Under the pieces are notes generated by a model. It did no database searches and was not told the DNA's origin. It worked only from the letters and a program-made list of their open reading frames with translations. From a virus: 38,316 nt of DNA. A program made the translations under genes and the position numbers. Where the stretch lies: positions 1 through 38,316 of the IMG/VR virus record IMGVR_UViG_3300017764_000019. One strand, written 5' to 3'. Positions 1 through 7,714 of this stretch are shown here, piece by piece (the stretch's first letter is position 1; each line of letters opens with the position of its first letter).

Positions 1-732
1 AGTCAGATTCCATTTAGTGTCGCGTATAGCAACCGTACTAATTACTTTGAGTCGCGTCCGCCACTGGAAGACATCGCGATGTTAAATTTAAAAGCGTACC
101 AGGTCCAGTCTGATCTAGACAATCAACTCCACATCAGCGCTGTACCAATGCTCGCTTTTTATGGCTTCCCATCATCGGCTGAAGAGGTTTCTGCTGGTCC
201 GGGAGAAGCCATAGCATTCCCTGCGGATGGTCGCGCAGAATATATATCTCCGCCTAGTGATGCATTTTCTTCACAGTTTGAGCGTTTGCAGCAAATTGAG
301 CAACAAATAAATGAGTTAGGTTTGTCCGCAGTATTAGGGCAAAAGTTGAGTGCTGAAACCGCAGAATCCAAGAAAATTGATAGGTCACAAGGCGATAGCA
401 CAATGATGGTTATCGCGCAAAACATGCAGGATATGATTGACAATTGTTTACAATATCACGCGCAATATCTTGGCGATTCACAGCCAGGCAGTTGCTATGT
501 TAATCGCGACTTCCTTGGATCTAGGCTTGAACCACAGGAGATTCAGTCACTGCTTCAGCTATATACTGCGGGCACAATTACGCAAGAGACGCTACTTTCT
601 CAGCTAAGTGAAGGCGAAGTATTAGGTGATGATTTTGATGTTGACAACGAGCTTGATGCTACGCAGAATGGCGGTTTACTGGATGAGACAGAATCCACAT
701 TGATAGAAGAACCCACACCTAACGTCTCCTGA
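1..732 (+). CDS. Portal protein, DUF4055 type (3' part; start outside window)
   Basis: The frame is open from base 1 and stops at 730-732, so the N-terminus lies outside the window. The visible 243 residues begin SQIPFSVAYSNRTNYFESRP and continue PPLEDIAMLNLKAYQ, the pattern of the C-terminal half of DUF4055 portal-like proteins, where a Pro-Pro-Leu-x-Asp segment precedes the long helical clip/wing region. Residues after about 110 (FERLQQIEQQINELGL) look helical and the last 50 residues are very acidic. Portal proteins form the dodecameric ring at the capsid vertex through which DNA is packed. The next genes are head morphogenesis and scaffold, as expected. Family assignment is from memory of the motif pattern. 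Confidence 0.8.
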   Translation, partial: SQIPFSVAYSNRTNYFESRPPLEDIAMLNLKAYQVQSDLDNQLHISAVPMLAFYGFPSSAEEVSAGPGEAIAFPADGRAEYISPPSDAFSSQFERLQQIEQQINELGLSAVLGQKLSAETAESKKIDRSQGDSTMMVIAQNMQDMIDNCLQYHAQYLGDSQPGSCYVNRDFLGSRLEPQEIQSLLQLYTAGTITQETLLSQLSEGEVLGDDFDVDNELDATQNGGLLDETESTLIEEPTPNVS

Positions 733-768
733 TATTTGTGCCAGAATAGGTGCAGCATAGTTGGATTT

Positions 769-1029
769 ATGAGCAGCAACACTGATCGCCGCCTTCTTCA
801 ATACACACAGCGCAAGTTGCCCGACAATGTATTTGCAATTGTCCGAATGACTTGGTTCTATGATGGCGTCTTAGAATCAGTAGAAGAAGTGCGACTAATT
901 GATGAAGGATTGGAGACGTTAAATGGATTCATTGATTGCATGAAAAGCGCGATAGAAGCTGGCGCAGACATTTGCATAATTTCGTCATATTCAGCAGCAG
1001 AGATCGGCCTTGAAGAAGAAGATCAATGA
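769..1029 (+). CDS. Hypothetical protein between portal and head morphogenesis genes
   Basis: An 86-residue acidic protein beginning MSSNTDRRLLQYTQ. I do not recognise the family. The frame is also open from a TTG at 736, but ATG 769 gives a more natural N-terminus after a short gap from the portal stop. It ends GLEEEDQ and its TGA overlaps the next ATG (ATGA at 1026-1029), so it is probably translationally coupled to the Mu-F-like gene. Its central part (VFAIVRMTWFYDGVLESVEEV) looks like a beta hairpin followed by a helix. The position suggests a small head or packaging accessory protein, which is inference only. Confidence 0.65.
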   Translation: MSSNTDRRLLQYTQRKLPDNVFAIVRMTWFYDGVLESVEEVRLIDEGLETLNGFIDCMKSAIEAGADICIISSYSAAEIGLEEEDQ

Positions 1030-2315
1030 CTGTCCCCGCTGAGCTTTATAGAAATGCGATTGATCTCAATCGTTTCAGCAATTCTGTGGCTCGCCGTATT
1101 ATCAATGTTTACAATGATATTGTCATTGACGCTGTAAATCAACTTAAAATTATCGACGAACTTGGTTTAGATGACGCGAATCAATTGTTCCGCGCCGCAA
1201 GGCTGAGAAGTGTACTCGCGCAATTGAAGGAATCACTCACAGGTTGGGCCGGTGATGCAAGTAATTTTACGGCGACAGAGTTGCAAGGCTTGGCGATATT
1301 ACAAACAGATTTTGTAACTCAGCAGCTAAGAAATGTAATACCTGCAGGGTCGCGCTCTTTGGTTAATACTGTTGAGGTTTCGGCTAACTTTGCACGTACT
1401 GTAGTCTTGGCCGATCCTACTGACATAAACACAGTTGTCTTGAGCGACGATCTGTTTAAATCGGTTTATGGTGTAGAGCAGGGCGGTCAACGTGTGGTAG
1501 GACGTTCGACTTTTAACTTAACTTCATTGCAGGGAAGCGCCATAACACTACCAAATGGCAAGATCATCGACAAAGCGTTCAGAGGCTTGGCGATAAATTC
1601 AGCTGAGATGTTTGCTCAAATCACGCGCCAAGGTCTCTTATCTGGCGAGACTTTAAATCAAATATCACGCCGACTAAAAGGAAGACTTAAATTTGGCGAT
1701 TATGCACCATTGTCAGTCGGTCAAGTGAGAGCTGCTGGGTTGTCAATTAAGCAATTACAACAGGCTGGTGGCGAGCTAACGTCTGTCGCCAATCATCAGG
1801 TACAAACTTTAGTAAGAACGAGTGTGAACCAAATTAGTAATACGGCTGCAATGAATGTATATGAGGCAAACACCGACATCACAAAAAAATATCAATACGT
1901 GGCGACATTGGATACACGAACAACAGCAATATGTCGCGCCTTAGATGGTCAAATGTTCGAGTATGGTAAAGGACCTGAACCGCCACAACATTTTAATTGT
2001 CGCTCAACAATTGTAAGTGTTATAGATTATGACAATTTACCCTTTGATCCACCTGATGATGAGGGTATGAGGTCCGCCATTGGTGGCATGGTTCCTGCCG
2101 ACACAACGTATGGTGATTGGATCGCAAAACCTGAGAATGTTGCTATAAAGGTCCGAGCGCTAGGCAGAGGTAGGGCCGATTACTTTGACAAATTGAGGCG
2201 TCAACCAGGTATGAATCCACAGAAAGCCTTGCAGAAACTTGTACGTGACGATGGCAGTGAGCTTTCATTGGCCGACTTGAGGTCTAGATATGGAAAAATA
2301 GCGCGAGACAATTAA
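1026..2315 (+). CDS. Head morphogenesis protein, phage Mu gpF / SPP1 gp7 family
   Basis: A 429-residue protein. The diagnostic part is near residues 290-335: YVATLDTRTTAICRALDG, then PPQHFNCRST, the conserved Mu-F/SPP1 gp7 signature with the DTRTT and HFNCRS motifs. The N-terminal 250 residues are helical and poorly conserved, as usual. In SPP1 and Mu these minor head proteins associate with the portal inside the procapsid and affect DNA ejection or head assembly. It lies directly after the portal gene and overlaps the preceding stop by four bases. Confidence 0.9.
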   Translation: MTVPAELYRNAIDLNRFSNSVARRIINVYNDIVIDAVNQLKIIDELGLDDANQLFRAARLRSVLAQLKESLTGWAGDASNFTATELQGLAILQTDFVTQQLRNVIPAGSRSLVNTVEVSANFARTVVLADPTDINTVVLSDDLFKSVYGVEQGGQRVVGRSTFNLTSLQGSAITLPNGKIIDKAFRGLAINSAEMFAQITRQGLLSGETLNQISRRLKGRLKFGDYAPLSVGQVRAAGLSIKQLQQAGGELTSVANHQVQTLVRTSVNQISNTAAMNVYEANTDITKKYQYVATLDTRTTAICRALDGQMFEYGKGPEPPQHFNCRSTIVSVIDYDNLPFDPPDDEGMRSAIGGMVPADTTYGDWIAKPENVAIKVRALGRGRADYFDKLRRQPGMNPQKALQKLVRDDGSELSLADLRSRYGKIARDN

Positions 2316-2339
2316 ACTGAATTTAGTTCTTTTGTCGCC

Positions 2340-2429
2340 ATGCCTTACCCATACACCCATAAATCCGCGATTGCAGTTAAAACAACTAAGAAAAAATCGA
2401 CTAAAAAAGTAGAGAGCAAAGTCGATTAA
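2340..2429 (+). CDS. Tiny lysine-rich protein (29 aa)
   Basis: An ATG reading frame of 30 codons encodes MPYPYTHKSAIAVKTTKKKS and a further basic tail, with 8 of 29 residues lysine. It sits 24 bases after the head morphogenesis stop and 23 bases before the next tiny lysine-rich gene. Its spacing and composition match the following three small basic genes, which argues that it is translated. I do not know a function. A DNA-associated or internal head role is only a guess from its charge. Confidence 0.5.
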   Translation: MPYPYTHKSAIAVKTTKKKSTKKVESKVD

Positions 2430-2452
2430 ACTGAATTAATTGCGCCAAAAAC

Positions 2453-2536
2453 ATGCCACAAGGTCCAGGAACATACGGATCCAAGATGGGTCGGCCACCT
2501 AAGAAAAAGAAAACTAAAAAGGGAGCCAAAAAGTGA
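2453..2536 (+). CDS. Tiny basic protein with AT-hook-like GRPPKKKK
   Basis: A 27-residue frame beginning MPQGPGTYGSKMGRPPKKKK, with 9 lysines. The short string PQGPGTYGSK-x-GRPPKKK is one I recall from small proteins beside head genes of other marine phages, which supports a real gene despite the length. Gly-Arg-Pro followed by lysines resembles an AT-hook minor-groove binder. The TGA at 2534-2536 overlaps the GTG start of the next gene (GTGA), a coupled arrangement. The function is unknown. Confidence 0.6.
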   Translation: MPQGPGTYGSKMGRPPKKKKTKKGAKK

Positions 2537-2778
2537 ATGTTAAACCGGCAAAAGGCAGCCGTGTTAGCTGGCTATATCGCGGTGTAAGAACCTTCGGGGA
2601 GGTCACTGGTTATGCGGGCAAAAAGGGAACAATTAAGGGGCCTTCAGGAGGCTCAGTGAGTCGCGTTGGCAGCAAAGAAGATCCTGTGGTCCGCATTAAA
2701 TCAGAGAGTACAGGCAACCCAGTCCTCAAAAAACAGTCAGAACTCAGCAAAGCTGCGAAAAAAAGCAAAAAGAAATGA
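2533..2778 (+). CDS. DUF2945 / hypervirulence-associated TUDOR-like protein
   Basis: An 81-residue protein starting at GTG 2533, overlapping the previous stop. The residues GSRVSWLYRGVRTFGEVTGY, then SRVGSKEDPVVRIKS and a late Leu-Lys-Lys-x-Ser-Glu-Leu, follow the DUF2945 layout: a small beta barrel in which Ser/Lys-Lys/Glu-Asp-Pro precedes the last strands. Family members are widespread small proteins of unknown function. The C-terminus is a lysine-rich tail like those of its neighbours. An ATG at 2536 is out of frame, so GTG is the only reasonable start. Confidence 0.7.
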   Translation: MNVKPAKGSRVSWLYRGVRTFGEVTGYAGKKGTIKGPSGGSVSRVGSKEDPVVRIKSESTGNPVLKKQSELSKAAKKSKKK

Positions 2779-2785
2779 CGCCGTA

Positions 2786-2971
2786 ATGACTGAAAGTTGC
2801 TGGGAGCTTACGGTGAGCGCAGACGCGATTCGTTTACTGAGTCGCTCTGTGTCTTTGTATTTAGAAAGATGGCCGGGCTCTGACCCTGAAGAACAAGAGG
2901 CTTTGATGGAGCTAAAGATGTTACTTTCCACCATGGTCCTGGAAACTCTTTATGATGAACAGTTGCCATGA
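2786..2971 (+). CDS. Small acidic hypothetical protein (61 aa)
   Basis: The reading frame from ATG 2786 encodes MTESCWELTVSADAIRLLSR followed by a helical, leucine-rich stretch ending LETLYDEQLP. The frame is open upstream to 2666, but that part overlaps the DUF2945 gene, so the internal ATG is preferred. Its TGA overlaps the next ATG (ATGA, 2968-2971). The family is not recognised. It is helical by pattern and acidic, unlike the basic proteins around it. Confidence 0.6.
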   Translation: MTESCWELTVSADAIRLLSRSVSLYLERWPGSDPEEQEALMELKMLLSTMVLETLYDEQLP

Positions 2972-3252
2972 GCCAGAGAGACCCGCGATTAAAGAGGTAT
3001 GGTTTGTCTGGTTATAACAAACCCAAAAGGACACCTAATAATCCAAAAAAATCACACGTTGTACTGGCGAAATCAGGGGACAAGATCAAGCTGATTAGGT
3101 TCGGGCAACAAGGCAAAACTGGCAGCCCAAAGCGCGAGGGTGAATCTGAGGCAGATCGCAAGAGGCGCAAATCATTTAAGGCGCGTCACGCAAAAAATAT
3201 TGCCCGAGGCAAACTGAGTGGATCTTATTGGTCAAACCGCGTCAAGTGGTGA
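2968..3252 (+). CDS. Small basic conserved phage protein (possibly DUF6321)
   Basis: A 94-residue, very basic protein: RYGLSGYNKPKRTPNNPKKS, then KLIRFGQQGKTGS, and a C-terminus SFKARHAKNIARGKLSGSYW ending NRVKW. The last block (FKARHAKNIARGK-x-S-x-x-YW) is a strong signature I remember from a family of small phage proteins near head genes, probably DUF6321; the accession is from memory. The function is unknown. It closes the small-gene run between head morphogenesis and scaffold, and is translationally coupled to the gene before it. Confidence 0.75.
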   Translation: MSQRDPRLKRYGLSGYNKPKRTPNNPKKSHVVLAKSGDKIKLIRFGQQGKTGSPKREGESEADRKRRKSFKARHAKNIARGKLSGSYWSNRVKW

Positions 3253-3262
3253 GATTGTTGTT

Positions 3263-3291
3263 TTGGCGTTTGTGCATAAGAAGCATAAAAT
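3263..3291 (+). promoter_or_regulatory. Candidate promoter for scaffold/coat genes
   Basis: In the 61-base gap before the scaffold gene, TTGGCG (3263-3268) and TAAAAT (3286-3291) are separated by exactly 17 bases. They match sigma-70 consensus at 4 of 6 and 5 of 6 positions. The ATG at 3314 lies 22 bases further on. This is one of very few gaps in the late region that could hold a promoter. Confidence 0.45.
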
Positions 3292-3313
3292 GGCTTGTTA
3301 AATCCGCTTAAAC

Positions 3314-3985
3314 ATGTCACAAGAAGAAACTTCAGTGGAGCAGAGTGTAGATTCGCGCAAGCTAGAGGACGAACTAGAGGCAATGCGCAGAAAAAACGCC
3401 GAGCTTTTGGATGAATATAAGAAAGCAGTCCAGTCAGCAAAAGCCATTCCTGACGGCGTAGACGTTCAAAAGTTGATCGAATTTAAGCAAAGAACTGAGC
3501 AATCAGAGCTGGAATCAAAGGGCAAATACACAGAAGCACGGCAGGCTCTTGAACAGCAATATCGCGATGCAGCAGCAGAAAAAGACAACAGAATCCAAGA
3601 ACTTGAGGCGCGAGTCAAGGAGCTTGAGCTTATTTCGCCAGCCATCACCGCACTTGCTGATGTTGTCTACGACCCTGACATGGTACTTAAGACAAAGCTA
3701 TCGTCTGACAAGATTGAACGTGAGGCCGATGGAACTGTTGTTGTTGTTGATGGTTATGAGCGTAAACCAGTAACTGATTGGGCGAAGTCAAATCTGCCTG
3801 AGTGGATGCAAAAAGCTCCAAGACCTACTGGTGGCGGAGCACCATCAAGCAGAAGCACTACAGAAGTCCCCTCTGGAACCAAAAACCCATTTTTGCGCGA
3901 AAATTACAACCTGACAGAGCAATCGCGTCTCTTTAGAACTGATCGCGACTTATATGAAAGATTTAAATCCGCAGCCAATGGTTAG
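3314..3985 (+). CDS. Probable capsid scaffolding protein
   Basis: A 223-residue protein with a long charged coiled-coil region from about residue 15 to 110 (LEDELEAMRRKNAELLDEYK through IQELEARVKELEL), then a small domain and a Pro/Gly/Ser-rich linker (APRPTGGGAPSSRSTT) before a short C-terminal segment. Length, coiled-coil architecture and position immediately upstream of the coat gene match phage scaffolds, which line the procapsid and leave before DNA fills it. No protease motif is visible. The assignment rests on architecture and location rather than a sequence motif. Confidence 0.75.
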   Translation: MSQEETSVEQSVDSRKLEDELEAMRRKNAELLDEYKKAVQSAKAIPDGVDVQKLIEFKQRTEQSELESKGKYTEARQALEQQYRDAAAEKDNRIQELEARVKELELISPAITALADVVYDPDMVLKTKLSSDKIEREADGTVVVVDGYERKPVTDWAKSNLPEWMQKAPRPTGGGAPSSRSTTEVPSGTKNPFLRENYNLTEQSRLFRTDRDLYERFKSAANG

Positions 3986-3987
3986 TA

Positions 3988-3995
3988 TATAAATA
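3988..3995 (+). promoter_or_regulatory. TATAAATA element upstream of the coat gene
   Basis: The 71-base gap between scaffold and coat contains TATAAATA, identical to the core of T4-type late promoters and also a fair sigma-70 -10 box. No convincing -35 is seen 17 bases upstream. A related TATAAATC lies at 23092, before the secreted protein at 23103. It is a plausible site for extra coat-gene transcription. Confidence 0.3.
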
Positions 3996-4056
3996 AGTAA
4001 GGCTGTGCCTTCGCGCCTCTGTGGGGCAATTTGTAAACCTTTAACGATTATTTATC

Positions 4057-5106
4057 ATGGCGACTCTTCGCTCTGATATTATTGTGCCCGAGGTATTTAC
4101 TCCTTATGTGATTGAGCAAACTACACAACGTGACGCTTTTCTCGCGTCTGGTGTAGTTCAACCACTGGCGGAGCTAAATGCTACAGAGGGCGGCGATTTT
4201 ATCAGCATTCCTTTCTACAAGGCAAACCTTAGTGGCGACTTTGAGGTGCTGAGTGACAGCTCTTCACTGACACCTGGCAAAATTACGGCCGACAAACAAG
4301 TTGGCGTTATGCTCCATAGGGGCAGAGCGTTTGAAGCGCGAGATTTGGCAGCACTTGCTGCTGGATCAGATCCAATGGCTGCAATCGGTCAAAAAGTTGC
4401 TGATTATGTTGCTAATCAACGCCAAAAGGATCTACTTTCTTGTTTGGCCGGTGTTTTTGGAAGCCTGGGGTCCACTAGCTCTTCTGCTGCTTTCTTCGGG
4501 CTAACAGTTGATGGTGAGTCTGGCGATTCACCCACTATGCTTTCACCGCGCCATATTGCTGAGGCTAAGTCCTTGCTTGGCGATCAAGGTGAGAAACTGG
4601 CGGCCGTGTGTATGCACAGCTCAGTTTTTTATAGCTTGGTTGAACGTCGCGCAATTGATTATGTAACTAACACTGAGGCCCGACTTGACACGTCGGCGAC
4701 TGGTGCAAGTACAATCAATGCTTTTGGCGGCTCAGTTGCTCGTGCATATGAAGACGCGAACACATTTGCAACCTATATGGGTCTGCGTGTGATTGTGTCA
4801 GATGATGTGCAGACAGCAGGCTCGGGCAGTTCTACTGAATACGCGACTTACTTTTTTTCGCAAGGAGCCGTGGCCTCTGGGGAACAGATGGCGCTAAGAA
4901 GTGAAACTGACCGCGATGTGTTGGCCAAAAGTGATGCACTCAGCCTCGACCTTCACTACTGTTATCACCCAGTAGGGTCGAAATGGGCAGTGACAACTGT
5001 CAACCCAACTCGCGCACAGCTTGAAACTGTGAGCAATTGGTCGAAAGTGTACGAGACCAAAAACCTCGGCATTGTTCGTGCAACTGTTACTTCCAACTTG
5101 GACTAA
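4057..5106 (+). CDS. Major capsid (coat) protein
   Basis: A 349-residue protein beginning MATLRSDIIVPEVFTPYVIE. Features typical of phage coat proteins of this type are an N-terminal segment with the pattern IIVPEVFTPYV, a GGDFISIPFY strand, a long helix with ARDLAALAAGSDPMAAIGQK, YVANQRQKDLLSCLAGVFG, and the C-terminal HYCYHPVGSKWA. These correspond to the HK97-like coat fold as inferred from other phages with this coat family. It follows the scaffold and precedes the decoration-like gene. No scaffold or protease fusion is present. It is expected to be the most abundant virion protein. Confidence 0.85.
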   Translation: MATLRSDIIVPEVFTPYVIEQTTQRDAFLASGVVQPLAELNATEGGDFISIPFYKANLSGDFEVLSDSSSLTPGKITADKQVGVMLHRGRAFEARDLAALAAGSDPMAAIGQKVADYVANQRQKDLLSCLAGVFGSLGSTSSSAAFFGLTVDGESGDSPTMLSPRHIAEAKSLLGDQGEKLAAVCMHSSVFYSLVERRAIDYVTNTEARLDTSATGASTINAFGGSVARAYEDANTFATYMGLRVIVSDDVQTAGSGSSTEYATYFFSQGAVASGEQMALRSETDRDVLAKSDALSLDLHYCYHPVGSKWAVTTVNPTRAQLETVSNWSKVYETKNLGIVRATVTSNLD

Positions 5107-5119
5107 GAGGTAACTAATT

Positions 5120-5482
5120 ATGGCATCAATTTTCGAGGCAACAGCGGGCAAACTAATCGGCCCAACTACTGGTGGCACTGTTACTCAGGCAACCAACAAA
5201 GGCACGGCAGTGACTCTGAACACTGACTCGGGCCAGATCACCATGAATGACGCGAGCTTGGCTGGCGGAGCAGAGGTGAGCTTTACGGTCAACAATGATC
5301 GTATCAGCAGCACAGATGTTGTTGTGGTTAATCACAGCTCCGCTGGAACTGCTGGTTCTTATTTAGTGCAAGCCAACAGCATTGCTGACGGCTCATTTGC
5401 AATCACAGTCGCGAACGTTGGCAGTACTGCTGGCGAGGCAATTGTGCTTTCTTATGTCGCACTAAAAGGTGCATCCTCTTAA
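5120..5482 (+). CDS. Probable head decoration/stabilisation protein
   Basis: A 120-residue, low-charge, Ser/Thr/Gly/Ala-rich protein predicted to be all beta: GTVTQATNKGTAVTLNTDSG, then ITMNDASLAGGAEVSFTVNN and EAIVLSYVALKG. The GTVTQ-T-x-K-x-T-x-VTLN pattern is common in small virion proteins encoded right after the coat gene. The natural interpretation is a capsid-surface decoration protein, though similar modules also occur in tail proteins. Its TAA overlaps the next ATG (TAATG). Confidence 0.6.
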   Translation: MASIFEATAGKLIGPTTGGTVTQATNKGTAVTLNTDSGQITMNDASLAGGAEVSFTVNNDRISSTDVVVVNHSSAGTAGSYLVQANSIADGSFAITVANVGSTAGEAIVLSYVALKGASS

Positions 5483-5655
5483 TGGGTTTGTACGCCTTCA
5501 AACGTCTCAGGGAGCGCGAGGCTGCTGCGCAAGCGGCGGCCTCTTCCTCTGTTGAGAATAAAAAATCGCCAAATAAGAAGAATGGCAGTAACAATCGACG
5601 CAACAGCAGGCGGAGCCAACGCGAACAGTTATCTGACGCTAACGGCGGCAAATGA
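5482..5655 (+). CDS. Small basic protein MGLYAFKRLRE type (57 aa)
   Basis: The ATG overlaps the preceding stop (TAATG). The product begins MGLYAFKRLREREAAAQAAA and continues as a Lys/Asn/Arg/Ser-rich tail to a TGA at 5653. Short proteins with the start MGLYAF-(K/R)-RLRE are familiar to me next to head genes of many phages, usually of unknown function. The last 25 codons overlap the start of the next gene in another frame, so the C-terminus is constrained by that gene. An Ala-rich helix with a basic tail is the only visible structure. Confidence 0.6.
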   Translation: MGLYAFKRLREREAAAQAAASSSVENKKSPNKKNGSNNRRNSRRSQREQLSDANGGK

Positions 5656-6142
5656 TTTCGTTGACGCGATGGTACAGAACGCAGACGTGGCCGACTGGGG
5701 CACTGGCAATGATGACACTCGTAATCGCGCATTAGCTTACGCTGCGCAGCGGCTAGACAGAGAAAGATTCCTAGGTGCTCGCGCTACTGAAACACAGGCG
5801 ATGCAATGGCCTAGAACTGGTGTCAGAAGGCCCGACACGTACATCAATACTTTTTCCGTTGGTTTTCCATTTAGGGTAACAACAGATTACTACACAGACA
5901 CTGAGATTCCTTATGAGATAAAGCGAGCGCAGGTTGAGCTTGCCGTATATTTGCACAATAACAAAGATGGCGTGAGTTTGAGTGGGTTAGAGGATTTCAA
6001 AAAGCTCAAAATTGGCAGCATCGAGCTTGACACTGACAAATATGGGGCAGTTGGGGCCGATAGAATACCTCCAATGGTCGAACGTTATCTAATAGGACTT
6101 AGAATTAGTGGACCAGGCAACATTGCAGTTAAGCGGAGTTAA
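5582..6142 (+). CDS. Head-tail connector (DnaT-like/gp6-type adaptor)
   Basis: Starting at ATG 5582 the product is 186 residues: AVTIDATAGGANANSYLTLT at the N-terminus, NRALAYAAQRLDRERFLGAR in the middle and EIPYEIKRAQVELAVYL later. This is the pattern of phage proteins labelled DnaT-like in family databases, now usually interpreted as head-tail adaptors of the gp6/gp15 class: helical proteins binding below the portal. The frame is open upstream to 5552, but conserved sequence begins at MAVTIDAT. Its start overlaps the preceding small gene by 74 bases. Confidence 0.75.
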   Translation: MAVTIDATAGGANANSYLTLTAANDFVDAMVQNADVADWGTGNDDTRNRALAYAAQRLDRERFLGARATETQAMQWPRTGVRRPDTYINTFSVGFPFRVTTDYYTDTEIPYEIKRAQVELAVYLHNNKDGVSLSGLEDFKKLKIGSIELDTDKYGAVGADRIPPMVERYLIGLRISGPGNIAVKRS

Positions 6143-6144
6143 TC

Positions 6145-6369
6145 ATGATGTTTGACAACGGTGGTGAGGCAATTACGGATACGAACGCACATACAGGGCG
6201 ATTCTGTGCTGTCTATTTTTACGAGGCAAGCACTATTAGCGCGATAAGTGCTGAAGACATCACCGGCAACTCTCTTGTTAATGAGCAATTTCCAGCCGAC
6301 TCATACTTGTATGGCACGATCACAAGCATCACATTGAGTGGTGGTGCAGCAATTGCGTATCGACTGTAA
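6145..6369 (+). CDS. Small head-neck region protein (74 aa)
   Basis: The product contains GRFCAVYFYEASTISAISAE and then FPADSYLYGTITSITLSGGA, ending AIAYRL. The same two-part pattern (G-x-F-x-A-I, then FPAG-x-x-LYG-x-FT-x-ITL-x-SG-x-x-IAY) recurs in many phages between coat and neck genes, which supports coding. It looks like a small beta sandwich. The exact function is unknown; a decoration or neck component is likely from location. The stop shares a base with the next ATG. Confidence 0.65.
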   Translation: MMFDNGGEAITDTNAHTGRFCAVYFYEASTISAISAEDITGNSLVNEQFPADSYLYGTITSITLSGGAAIAYRL

Positions 6370-6749
6370 TGGCATTAAAAGATGCACTGAGGCGAGCTGC
6401 TGATACTGCAATCAAGAAAGTTGGTGGCGATGTCACAGTAAACTTTATAACTCAAGGCGCTTACAACACAACGTCTGGCGAGGTGTCTGAAAGCATTACA
6501 TCTGAGACAGTCAAAGGGGTCTTGGATGATATTAAGAATGTCGAGAAAAACAATTTGACATATGGGGCAAGTAAAACATCGATTCTAGAGATCGACAAAA
6601 AACTTACAGTATCGGCGCTATCACTAGGTAATGAGCCGATGATTGATGACAGAGTTACAATTGAGAGCGTAATTTATCATATTGTCAGAGTCGACATTAT
6701 TGAGCAAGGCAATGAGGCGATTGTCTATGAGATTTATTTGAGAACGTAA
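6369..6749 (+). CDS. Head closure / stopper-like neck protein
   Basis: A 126-residue protein with an N-terminal helix (MALKDALRRAADTAIKKVGG) followed by beta-rich sequence VTVNFITQGAYNTTSGEVSE and a C-terminal VTIESVIYHIVRVDIIEQGN. This size and helix-then-barrel pattern match SPP1 gp16 / lambda gpFII class head-closure proteins, which plug the connector and dock the tail. It is flanked by the adaptor and a tail-completion-like gene, the usual order. There is no single diagnostic motif, so the identity is by pattern and order. Confidence 0.6.
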   Translation: MALKDALRRAADTAIKKVGGDVTVNFITQGAYNTTSGEVSESITSETVKGVLDDIKNVEKNNLTYGASKTSILEIDKKLTVSALSLGNEPMIDDRVTIESVIYHIVRVDIIEQGNEAIVYEIYLRT

Positions 6750-7216
6750 TGAGCAAAAAGATTATTAAAATCGACAAGATAGATGATTATTTATATGGTC
6801 AGGTCGAGCAGCTTCTGCGTGTTGTAGTGTTTGAGACTGACAAAAGGCTCAAAAAAAGTAGCCCGGTTGATACTGGCACGCTAAAAGTAAGTTGGCAGAT
6901 TGGCGAGAATACAAGTGATGATGCAAATGTAAAACCTAAGGGCGACTATGGCACAGCCATTACACCACCAGTTGGGTTTAACTATCAGGCAGGCGAAGAA
7001 AAGCTGGGCAATAATTATCATTGCTACAACAATCAGCCATACGCCGAACCAGTCATCTTCGGCACAAATTTACCATATTCATGGCGAAATGCTAAGCCAC
7101 CTGGTTGGCGCAGCAAAAACAATCAAATCACACAAGCCTATCCAGATCAGATCGCCAAAAGTATGCAAAGGTTTGTCACAAAGGCATATGATCAAATTGT
7201 GCAAGGCAAAAAGTAA
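6749..7216 (+). CDS. HK97 gp10-like neck / tail completion protein
   Basis: A 155-residue protein with the conserved pattern of gp10-like proteins: an N-terminal helix, TDKRLKKSSPVDTGTLKVSW (the S-PVDTG-x-L-x-x-S-x motif), and a later PYAEPVIFGTNLPYSWR. The PVDTG motif is the hallmark of this family (lambda gpZ/HK97 gp10 class), which participates in head-tail joining. The start and stop overlap both neighbours by one base (TAATG), implying coupling. Confidence 0.8.
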   Translation: MSKKIIKIDKIDDYLYGQVEQLLRVVVFETDKRLKKSSPVDTGTLKVSWQIGENTSDDANVKPKGDYGTAITPPVGFNYQAGEEKLGNNYHCYNNQPYAEPVIFGTNLPYSWRNAKPPGWRSKNNQITQAYPDQIAKSMQRFVTKAYDQIVQGKK

Positions 7217-7713
7217 TGGCGGCTTTATCACTCAATGATGTTCGAGCAGTCATTGAGACGCATTTACTGGCAGGTTTTGGCGCAAACGTTAATACAGAAG
7301 CCGACATTACTTTGATTAGTGAAAGCGGCATAACGATTGTAACTGAATCGCCAGAGGCAACTGCCACTCCAATAGCGTTCGCAAATCTTGTTTATAAACC
7401 GACTCCTAGAGATTCTTATTTGCAATGTACCGTTGAGTTTGACGCGACACAATACATAACGCTAGGGGACTCAAGTAGCTTATCAAACAGATTATTCGGA
7501 GATGTCATTGTCAATATATTCACGCCCGCAGGGATTGGTGTGGGGCAAAATTATGATTTGGCGAACAAGGTGTGCAGCCTGTTTACGCGACAGATCTTAA
7601 GCGACATACAGTTTCAGCCATTGGCCGGCCCTAATATTATATATAGCAGCAATGTCGGGTCTTTCTTTCAGACTCAAGTGGTAGTGCCGTTTAACGTATT
7701 TGAGACTTTATGA
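7216..7713 (+). CDS. Tail terminator protein, copy A (DUF4128-like)
   Basis: A 165-residue protein with the DUF4128/gpU-like layout: N-terminal helix (LNDVRAVIETHLLAGF), then ANLVYKPTPRDSYLQCTVEF, VIVNIFTPAGIG, a helix with LANKVCSLFTRQ, and a C-terminal strand FFQTQVVVPFNVFETL. Such proteins cap the tail tube and fix its end. It carries about 20 extra residues near 30-50 relative to copy B, which follows immediately. Two terminator genes in a row are unusual. Confidence 0.75.
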   Translation: MAALSLNDVRAVIETHLLAGFGANVNTEADITLISESGITIVTESPEATATPIAFANLVYKPTPRDSYLQCTVEFDATQYITLGDSSSLSNRLFGDVIVNIFTPAGIGVGQNYDLANKVCSLFTRQILSDIQFQPLAGPNIIYSSNVGSFFQTQVVVPFNVFETL

Positions 7714-7714
7714 C

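Noticed and set aside
3988-3995. TATAAATA as evidence for T4-type late transcription
   Set aside because: Only one exact copy was noticed by eye and the phage sigma is not gp55-like; kept only as a weak promoter element.
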